Position numbers and translations under genes: made by a program
In this document: in pieces, positions 7,799-13,334 of the stretch
Layout of the letters: each line of letters begins with the position of its first letter
Numbering within the stretch: position 1 is the stretch's first letter
Notes under the pieces: model-generated
Database searches by the model: none
Told to the model about the DNA's origin: nothing
What the model saw: the letters and a program-made list of their open reading frames with translations, nothing else
Assembly: GCA_027490555.1 (NCBI GenBank)
Contig: JAIXXW010000382.1
Span: 1 to 13,334, forward strand
Length of the DNA: 13,334 nucleotides
Direction: 5' to 3'
DNA from: Comamonadaceae bacterium
GTDB taxonomy: Bacteria > Pseudomonadota > Gammaproteobacteria > Burkholderiales > Burkholderiaceae_C

Positions 7799-8650
7799 AT
7801 GAGCGCCCACATCATCGACGGCAATGCCCTGTCCCGACAATTGCGCACCGAAGTGGCCGCGCGCGTGCAGGCGCTCAAAGCCAAGGGCGTCACCCCGGGT
7901 CTGGCGGTGGTGCTGGTGGGCGACCACCCGGCCAGCCAGGTGTATGTCCGCAACAAGGTCAAGGCCTGTGAAGACACCGGCCTGCATTCGGTCCTGGAAA
8001 AATACGAGGCCAGCATGAGCGAGGCGACCCTGCTGGCCCGCGTGGCCGCCCTCAACCAGGACCCGTCGATCCACGGCATCCTGGTCCAACTGCCCTTGCC
8101 GGACCACATCGATGCGCACAAGGTGATCGAAGCCATCAGTCCCGCCAAGGATGTGGACGGTTTCCACATGGCCAGTGCCGGTGCCCTGATGACGGGCATG
8201 CCCGGTTTCTGGCCTTGCACGCCGTATGGGTGCATGAAAATGCTGGAGAGCATCGGCTACGAGCTGCGTGGCAAGCACGCGGTGGTGATTGGCAGGAGCA
8301 ACATCGTGGGCAAACCGATGGCCCTGATGCTCTTGCAAAAGAACGCCACCGTCACCATCTGCCACAGTGCCACCGCGGACCTGAAAGCCATGACCTTGCA
8401 GGCCGATGTGATCGTGGCCGCTGTGGGCAAACGCGGTGTCCTGACGGCCGACATGATCAAACCCGGGGCCGTGGTGCTCGACGTCGGCATGAACCGCAAC
8501 GACCAAGGCAAATTGTGTGGCGATGTCGATTTTGCGGGTGTTCAGCAGGTGGCCAGCCACATCACGCCCGTGCCCGGAGGCGTGGGCCCGATGACCATCA
8601 CCATGCTCTTGGTCAACACCCTTGAAGCGGCCGAACGCGCCTCCAACTGA
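7799..8650 (+). CDS. folD: Bifunctional methylene-tetrahydrofolate dehydrogenase / methenyl-tetrahydrofolate cyclohydrolase
   Basis: Cytoplasmic enzyme of one-carbon metabolism: it oxidises 5,10-methylene-THF with NADP and hydrolyses the methenyl form to 10-formyl-THF for purine and formyl-Met-tRNA synthesis. The 283 residues match the usual family length. The substrate site has the Y49-x3-K53 pair in SQVYVRNKVK (catalytic lysine), the QLPLP motif (97-101) and DVDGFH (118-123). The NADP-binding part has GRSNIVGKP (165-173), and the C-terminal signature is PVPGGVGPMT (257-266). The ATG at 7799 fits the family N-terminus (IIDGNALS follows directly), but no Shine-Dalgarno is visible in the 20 bases before it. 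It stands behind a terminator, so it needs its own promoter, which I could not assign. The M3 peptidase gene starts 67 bp downstream and may be co-transcribed. Confidence 0.98.
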   Translation: MSAHIIDGNALSRQLRTEVAARVQALKAKGVTPGLAVVLVGDHPASQVYVRNKVKACEDTGLHSVLEKYEASMSEATLLARVAALNQDPSIHGILVQLPLPDHIDAHKVIEAISPAKDVDGFHMASAGALMTGMPGFWPCTPYGCMKMLESIGYELRGKHAVVIGRSNIVGKPMALMLLQKNATVTICHSATADLKAMTLQADVIVAAVGKRGVLTADMIKPGAVVLDVGMNRNDQGKLCGDVDFAGVQQVASHITPVPGGVGPMTITMLLVNTLEAAERASN

Positions 8651-8717
8651 AGAAGTCCTCGGACCGTTCTATCCTTCGCCCTGGGGATGGCCCCATTGTT
8701 TACAAGCGACACCTGCC

Positions 8718-10757
8718 ATGAACAACCCTTTGCTCGACTCCGCCGGTTTGCCCCTGTTTGACCAGATTGCCCCCCAGCATGTGGCGCCGGCCATGGACGT
8801 GTTGTTGAGCTCTGCCGAACAAGCTCTGGAGAAGGTCACGGCCGCCGATTTCCCGGCCGAATGGACCGCCATCGCCCAAACCCTGGATGTGGCCACCGAA
8901 CGCCTGGGACTGGCCTGGGGCGCTGTCAGCCACCTCAACAGCGTGGCCGACACCCCCGAACTGCGTGAAGCCTACAACGCCGCCCTGCCCCGCGTGACCG
9001 AGTTCTGGACGCGTCTGGGCAGCAACGAGCGCCTGTATGCGAAATACAAGGCCATCGACCCGGCTAGCCTCAACACCGAGCAGAAACAGGCCCACCACCA
9101 TGCCCTGCGCGGATTTGTGCTGGGCGGTGCGGAATTGCAAGGAGCAGCAAAGCAGCGCTACGCCGCCATCCAGGAAAGGCTGGCCGAAATCACACAAAAA
9201 TTCAGCGAGAACACCCTGGATGCCACCGACAGCTTTGCCCTTTATGTGAGCGAAGCGCAGCTGCAGGGCGTCCCCGCAGACGTGGTCCAGGCCACCCGCA
9301 ACGCCGCCCAAAAAGAAGGCAAAGAGGGGCATCGCCTGAGCCTGAAAATGCCGGTCTACCTGCCCGTGATGCAGTTTGCGAGCGATGGCGCTTTGCGCGA
9401 GCAACTCTACAAGGCCTATGTCACCCGCGCCTCGGACCAGGCCCCCGAGAACGCCAGACATTTCGACAACACCCCCTTGATCCAGGAGATTTTGGCCTTG
9501 CGCCAGGAAGAAGCCCGGCTGCTGGGCTTTGACAACTACGCCCAGGTGTCGGTGGTGCCCAAAATGGCCGAATCGCCGGAAAAGGTCATCGCCTTTTTGC
9601 GCGATCTGGCGGCCAAAGCCCGACCCTTTGCCGAAAAAGACCTGGCCGATCTCCGCGAATTCGCCGCCAACAGCTTGGGCATCAGCGGGCCATTGAACGC
9701 TTGGGATGTGCCCTACCTGAGCGAAAAGCTCAAGGAAGCGCGTTACAGCTTCAGCGAACAGGAGGTCAAACAGTACTTCACCGCCCCCAAAGTGCTGGCC
9801 GGCCTGTTCAAGATCATCGAAACCCTGTTCGAAGTCAGCATACGGGCGGACCAAGCCCCCGTCTGGCACCCTGCCGTGGCCTTTTACCGCATCGAACGCC
9901 ATGGCCAACTGGTCGGCCAGTTTTACCTGGACCCGCCCGCACGCGCGGGCAAGCGCGGGGGTGCCTGGATGGACGATGTGCGCGGTCGCTGGCTGCGCCC
10001 CGACACGGGTCGGCTGCAAACACCTGTGGCGCACCTGGTGTGCAACTTTGCCGAGGGCGTGAACGGTCAGCCTCCCTTGCTGACGCACGACGATGTGATC
10101 ACCCTGTTCCATGAGTTTGGCCATGGACTGCACCACATGCTCACCCAGGTGAATGAGCGCGATGTGTCGGGCATCAGCGGCGTGGAATGGGATGCGGTCG
10201 AACTGCCCAGCCAGTTCATGGAAAACTTCTGCTGGGAATGGTCGGTGCTGCGCCACATGACGTCCCATGTGGAATCCGGTGAGCCGCTGCCACGCGCCTT
10301 GTTTGACAAGATGCTGGCCGCGAAAAATTTCCAAAGCGGTCTGCAAACTTTGCGCCAGATTGAATTTGCCTTGTTCGACATGCGCTTGCATGCGGAACAC
10401 GACCCGGCACAAGACATCATGCCCCTGTTGCAGCAGGTGCGCGATGAAGTGGCCGTGCTGCAAGCGCCGGCCTTCAACCGCATGGCCCACACCTTCAGCC
10501 ACATTTTCGCTGGCGGCTATGCCGCTGGCTATTACAGCTACAAGTGGGCCGAAGTGCTGAGTGCTGACGCCTATGCCGCGTTTGAAGAGACCGCCTCAGA
10601 AGATGGCAGCCCCAGCGTGGAGACCGGACGCTTGTACCGTCAAACCATTTTGGAAGCCGGTGGCAGCAGGCCTGCGCTCGAATCGTTCAAAGCTTTCCGT
10701 GGCCGCGAGCCCACACTGGATGCGCTGTTGCGGCACCAGGGCATGGTCGCGGCCTGA
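8718..10757 (+). CDS. prlC: Oligopeptidase A, M3-family zinc metallopeptidase
   Basis: Cytoplasmic thimet-type oligopeptidase that degrades short peptides, including cleaved signal peptides in E. coli. The zinc site is HEFGH (H465, E466, H469), with the third ligand most likely E495 in DAVELPSQ. The substrate-binding tyrosine motif YAAGYYSYKW lies near the C-terminus, as in the family. From the ATG at 8718 the protein has 679 residues against 680 in E. coli OpdA/PrlC, and begins NNPLLDSAGLPLFDQI, which fits the family. The frame is open back to 8622, but that start lies inside folD and adds a low-complexity, non-family stretch. No Shine-Dalgarno is evident before 8718. It is 67 bp downstream of folD with no terminator seen between, so read-through from folD is likely. 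It converges on the chemoreceptor gene, 54 bp away. The synonym opdA is in use. Confidence 0.96.
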   Translation: MNNPLLDSAGLPLFDQIAPQHVAPAMDVLLSSAEQALEKVTAADFPAEWTAIAQTLDVATERLGLAWGAVSHLNSVADTPELREAYNAALPRVTEFWTRLGSNERLYAKYKAIDPASLNTEQKQAHHHALRGFVLGGAELQGAAKQRYAAIQERLAEITQKFSENTLDATDSFALYVSEAQLQGVPADVVQATRNAAQKEGKEGHRLSLKMPVYLPVMQFASDGALREQLYKAYVTRASDQAPENARHFDNTPLIQEILALRQEEARLLGFDNYAQVSVVPKMAESPEKVIAFLRDLAAKARPFAEKDLADLREFAANSLGISGPLNAWDVPYLSEKLKEARYSFSEQEVKQYFTAPKVLAGLFKIIETLFEVSIRADQAPVWHPAVAFYRIERHGQLVGQFYLDPPARAGKRGGAWMDDVRGRWLRPDTGRLQTPVAHLVCNFAEGVNGQPPLLTHDDVITLFHEFGHGLHHMLTQVNERDVSGISGVEWDAVELPSQFMENFCWEWSVLRHMTSHVESGEPLPRALFDKMLAAKNFQSGLQTLRQIEFALFDMRLHAEHDPAQDIMPLLQQVRDEVAVLQAPAFNRMAHTFSHIFAGGYAAGYYSYKWAEVLSADAYAAFEETASEDGSPSVETGRLYRQTILEAGGSRPALESFKAFRGREPTLDALLRHQGMVAA

Positions 10758-10811
10758 GCCTCGGGCCCACCGATCGCCCGGCAGCCACAGCGCCTGCGCA
10801 CCGGCCCGCGG

Positions 10812-12851
10812 TCAGTGGGCCTTGTAGCCCATGCGAAATCCGCCCCAGTGCTGGCCATTGACCCTGATGGGCACGGACAGATCGTGCATGATTTCGCCCG
10901 TGTCGCGCTTGTAGGTTTGCAACAACACGGTTTGGGTGTGTGAACCGCAACGGCTGCCCGTGCGGTCGCTGAAGATGCGCTTGCTTCTGCTGTTGACCAG
11001 GTCCACCTCGTAACGTCCCGTCAAAGGGTGTGCAAATTTGGCGTTGTGTGTGGGCACATAACCGCGCTTGTTGGTGCAGATGGCAAAAATCAGCTCGGGT
11101 GCGGAATGCAGGACTTTTTCCTGAATGGCCGGCAAGACCCTGTCGGTGAAATCGTCAAAGCGCGAACCGAATTTTTGCGGATGGGTGTTGGGAATGGGGG
11201 GGTGGTCCTCGCTGAGCAGATCCGCTTCGTGGATGCTGCCTTGCGCGATGGCTTTCTCAAAGACCTCTTGCACCGCATCGGCGGCTTGCCGGGCCAGCAC
11301 AAACATCCTGCGGTGGATGGTCTGAAGGTTCAACTGGATCAGCTTTTCGTAAAAGCCTTCGCTCAGTTCGGTCAGATCCAGTGTCTGCTGTTCCTGCGAT
11401 TCAATGCGCAAACCAAAATTGGCCAATTCGTCCTGGATTTCGCCCAGGTAGTCCGAGATTTTGGTCACCTCATCGGCCGACTCGCTGGAGGTGTGGACAA
11501 TGCCGTTCATCTGTTCCGACAGCACACTGGATGAATTCAGGATGCCGGACAGGCGTTGGCCAACTTGCTCGATCTTGGCCACGTTGGACTGCACATCGTT
11601 GACCAACTCGTTCATGCTGCTGACCGCCTGGTGGGTTTGCCCCATGATCCCGCTCACGCTGGCATCGATTTCCTGGGTCGCTTCAAAGGTTTTTTCCGCC
11701 AATTTGCGCACTTCGTCCGACACCACGGCAAAACCTCGGCCGTGTTCACCGGCGCGGGCCGCTTCAATCGCCGCATTCAGGGACAACAGGTTGATCTTGT
11801 TGGCGATGTCACGGATGAGCTGAACAATGTGCTCGATCTTTTTCGAGCCGGCCTGCAGGCCTGTGATCGACGAGGACACGGTTTGGGTGCGCGAGCCCAT
11901 TTGTCGCATGGACTCGATGGTTTGGCTCAGCTCCATCTGACCAAATTCGGAGTTTTCTCTGGACTGTTGCGCCAATTGGGCCACCGAAGCCGCATCGGCA
12001 CTGACCCGGCTCGAATTGTGCGAGAGCGATCGGGACGAATCGGAAATTTCGGCCCCCCGCATGGCCAGGGCCTTCATTTTCTGATTGGTGCTGTTGGCCT
12101 GCCAAGACAGATCCGCCAAGGTGATGGCACTTTGTTCGACCACCAAGGTCATCTCGTGCACGATCTTGAGCAAATTCAGGTGGCCATAGGTCATTTTCTG
12201 AAGCACAGGCCCCAGCAGCGGGTCATCGCGCCACATGGACAGGGACGATGGCCCGTCGCTTGCCGTGTCGTGCACATCGTTGAACATGCGCTCGATGAAA
12301 TGGTGCATTTCTCCCACCATGGCCGACACATGGTTCAAGCCGGCATGGACTGTGGCCAGCATGTGTTCAGGTCCGCTTTGGGGGATGTCGGAGCCCTGGC
12401 GCTCGGCCGTCGGGCTGTGCGGCCATTGGCCGCGTTGCAACCTGGCCATGCTGTCGGCCACCTGGGCCAAGGTGGCTTGTTGTTGCAGAACATGGGCATC
12501 CAAGGCGCGTGCGATGTCCGCCAATTCGGCGGGCAAATCTTGCTGCAAGCTTGGCAAGTTCCCAGAGGGGTGTTGCAACTGCTGGGCTGCCGATTGGACA
12601 CGCGCCAAACCGTCCACCACAGGGCGCACGGTCCACCAGGCCGACAGCGCCATCACCACCAAGGCCAGGCCTGTGCTGCCCAGCATCAGTCCCATGTTGT
12701 CCGCTGGCGCGTTGTCGGAGCTCAGGACATGGATGCCCACCAGGCCCAGGCCGGTGAGCAAGACCCCCGCCATGCAAGCCAAAAATAAGAACCGTTTTTG
12801 AATGGAACCCAGCACAGCAAGTCCTGACAACATCTGAAAAAACCGCTTCAT
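10812..12851 (-). CDS. Methyl-accepting chemotaxis protein with short N-terminal membrane hairpin and extra C-terminal domain
   Basis: Chemoreceptor-type signalling protein of 679 residues. Two membrane helices (about 21-43 and 53-73) are joined by a loop of only about ten residues, so there is almost no periplasmic sensor. A long helical region (about 80-340) follows. The signalling hairpin tip (about 343-391) reads INLLSLNAAIEAARAGEHGRGFAVV and EVRKLAEKT, the conserved contact site for CheA and CheW. After the descending helix, residues about 505-679 form an additional globular domain with NKRGYVPTHN, SRSKRIFSDRTG and a closing VPIRVNGQHWGGFRMGY, which resembles the end of Cache/PAS-like sensor domains. 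This suggests cytoplasmic or energy-type sensing through the C-terminus, which is an inference. The frame is open to 12974, inside the tRNA gene. The ATG at 12851 with CAGG just before it is preferred; 12833 is a second possibility. No che genes are nearby. Confidence 0.92.
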   Translation of the reverse strand: MKRFFQMLSGLAVLGSIQKRFLFLACMAGVLLTGLGLVGIHVLSSDNAPADNMGLMLGSTGLALVVMALSAWWTVRPVVDGLARVQSAAQQLQHPSGNLPSLQQDLPAELADIARALDAHVLQQQATLAQVADSMARLQRGQWPHSPTAERQGSDIPQSGPEHMLATVHAGLNHVSAMVGEMHHFIERMFNDVHDTASDGPSSLSMWRDDPLLGPVLQKMTYGHLNLLKIVHEMTLVVEQSAITLADLSWQANSTNQKMKALAMRGAEISDSSRSLSHNSSRVSADAASVAQLAQQSRENSEFGQMELSQTIESMRQMGSRTQTVSSSITGLQAGSKKIEHIVQLIRDIANKINLLSLNAAIEAARAGEHGRGFAVVSDEVRKLAEKTFEATQEIDASVSGIMGQTHQAVSSMNELVNDVQSNVAKIEQVGQRLSGILNSSSVLSEQMNGIVHTSSESADEVTKISDYLGEIQDELANFGLRIESQEQQTLDLTELSEGFYEKLIQLNLQTIHRRMFVLARQAADAVQEVFEKAIAQGSIHEADLLSEDHPPIPNTHPQKFGSRFDDFTDRVLPAIQEKVLHSAPELIFAICTNKRGYVPTHNAKFAHPLTGRYEVDLVNSRSKRIFSDRTGSRCGSHTQTVLLQTYKRDTGEIMHDLSVPIRVNGQHWGGFRMGYKAH

Positions 12852-12885
12852 CGCCTGACAGCCAACAAGGCGGCTTGCTGAAGAC

Positions 12886-12919
12886 AAAAAAAAGCACCGG
12901 GCGCAGAGCCAGGTGCTTT
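12886..12919 (-). terminator. Intrinsic terminator of the tRNA-Val gene
   Basis: On the minus strand, AAAGCACC (12919-12912) pairs with GGTGCTTT (12898-12891). A mismatch and a further GG/CC pair extend the stem towards a seven-base loop, and it runs into eight T's (12893-12886). It lies 15 bases past the CCA end of the tRNA and ends only 34 bases before the chemoreceptor ATG. Confidence 0.92.
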
Positions 12920-12934
12920 GTATTCCTACCCATT

Positions 12935-13011
12935 TGGTAGGCGCGACTAGATTCGAACTAGCGACCCCCACCATGTCAAGGTGGTGCTCTAACCAACTGA
13001 GCTACGCGCCT
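12935..13011 (-). tRNA. tRNA-Val, anticodon GAC
   Basis: A 77-nt minus-strand cloverleaf with encoded CCA. The acceptor stem is AGGCGCG/CGCGCCT with discriminator A. The D-arm is GCTC/GAGC, the anticodon stem CCACC/GGTGG encloses loop TTGACAT (anticodon GAC, + strand 12975-12977), and the T-arm has loop TTCGAAT. It reads GUC and GUU valine codons. It follows relA by 68 bp on the same strand. Confidence 0.98.
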
Positions 13012-13023
13012 GCTAAGCGCAGA

Positions 13024-13032
13024 AGTATACCA
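13024..13032 (-). promoter_or_regulatory. Extended -10 promoter of tRNA-Val with GC-rich discriminator
   Basis: Minus-strand TGGTATACT is an extended -10 element (TGn before TATACT, five of six to consensus). The -35 position holds no good match. The next bases, TCTGCGCTTAGC, lead straight to the tRNA 5' end, so the start lies near 13017. The GCGC stretch just after the -10 element is the type of discriminator linked to stringent control of stable RNA genes. Confidence 0.6.
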
Positions 13033-13079
13033 GCATTTGCGCTGCATTCCTTCCGGATGTCACATCGCATGTGCGCTGG

Positions 13080-13334
13080 TCATCGCCGTTTGGCCGCCCT
13101 CACCCCTTTGACGCCACGCACAGTGCCCAGAACTTTGCTCAGGCTGACCGCGTCGGCAATTTCGACCGTGAAGGTCATCCAGGCCGTGCCTTTGACGGAT
13201 TGGGTTTGCACGCCGATCACATTCATCTTTTCCTTGGCAAACACCTCGGAAATGTCACGCAACAGCCCTTGGCGGTCAAAAGCCTCCACAGAGACGTCGA
13301 CCGGATAGACCGAAGCTTGGGGGCCTTTGTGCTC
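13080..13334 (-). CDS. relA: C-terminal end of RelA/SpoT-family (p)ppGpp synthetase, ACT domain (partial)
   Basis: The frame enters from the right edge of the window and ends with TGA at 13080-13082; 84 residues are visible. They begin EHKGPQASVYPVDVSVEAFD and continue DRQGLLRDISEVFAKEKMNV and QTQSVKGTAWMTFTVEI, the C-terminal ACT (regulatory) domain of long RelA/SpoT proteins, which make the alarmone (p)ppGpp on amino-acid starvation. The catalytic domains lie outside the window. A GTG at 13287-13289 could be mistaken for a start, but the coding frame and the ACT domain run on upstream of it. The ending plus the tRNA-Val neighbour favour relA rather than spoT, though the sequence seen here cannot prove it. 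Confidence 0.9.
   Translation of the reverse strand, partial: EHKGPQASVYPVDVSVEAFDRQGLLRDISEVFAKEKMNVIGVQTQSVKGTAWMTFTVEIADAVSLSKVLGTVRGVKGVRAAKRR

Noticed and set aside
8622..8717. Upstream extension of the prlC frame into folD
   Set aside because: The added residues do not look like the M3 family, and the start at 8718 gives the expected length and N-terminus.
8700..10502. Minus-strand 600-codon open frame opposite prlC
   Set aside because: It is antisense to a complete M3 peptidase with an intact zinc motif, and its composition is that of a shadow frame.
10762..10780. Hairpin CGGGC/GCCCG between the convergent prlC and chemoreceptor genes
   Set aside because: It has only five pairs with a nine-base loop and no T-tract on either strand, which is too weak to call a terminator.
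11556..12788. Plus-strand 410-codon open frame opposite the chemoreceptor
   Set aside because: It is antisense to a well-conserved signalling hairpin and has no domain of its own.
12852..12974. N-terminal extension of the chemoreceptor reading frame
   Set aside because: It would begin inside the tRNA-Val gene and run through its terminator; the start at 12851 fits directly before the first membrane helix.
12935..13011. tRNA-Val as attachment site of an integrated element
   Set aside because: There is no integrase gene and no repeat of the tRNA 3' end elsewhere in the window, and the flanking genes look native.

Overview
The window looks like core chromosome of a GC-rich betaproteobacterium, most likely Burkholderiales close to Comamonadaceae. 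This is judged from the gene families, the homodimeric AceE plus two-lipoyl-domain AceF, a RelA C-terminus followed by tRNA-Val(GAC), and high third-position GC. No mobile element, integrase, CRISPR array or prophage gene is visible. Almost the whole window is coding.

Left part (22-4407, minus strand): aceE then aceF, the E1 and E2 components of the pyruvate dehydrogenase complex, 15 bp apart and each with a good ribosome binding site. A roughly 160 bp AT-richer divergent control region (4408-4568) follows. It holds a perfect 7-bp inverted repeat whose two arms both resemble -10 boxes, one for each direction.

Centre (4569-7722, plus strand): a two-gene phosphorelay reads away from aceE. It comprises a membrane-bound hybrid-free histidine kinase (extracytoplasmic sensor region, two PAS-type regions, HisKA, HATPase) and a FixJ/LuxR-type response regulator 4 bp downstream, closed by a strong intrinsic terminator (7741-7771). 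The layout suggests that this pair controls pyruvate dehydrogenase. This is the best candidate for an undescribed system in the window, but it is inferred from position only.

Right-centre (7799-10757, plus strand): folD (methylene-tetrahydrofolate dehydrogenase/cyclohydrolase) and an M3-family oligopeptidase A (prlC/opdA). Both are complete, and neither has a clear Shine-Dalgarno sequence.

Right part (10812-13334, minus strand): a chemoreceptor with an unusual layout, having no periplasmic sensor of useful size but an extra C-terminal domain behind the signalling hairpin. Upstream of it lie a tRNA-Val(GAC) gene with its own extended -10 promoter and terminator, and the 3' end of relA (ACT domain), cut by the window edge.

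The genes link central carbon entry into the TCA cycle, a putative sensor system for it, one-carbon metabolism, peptide turnover, taxis and stringent response. Apart from aceEF and the kinase/regulator pair, the neighbours probably do not act together.
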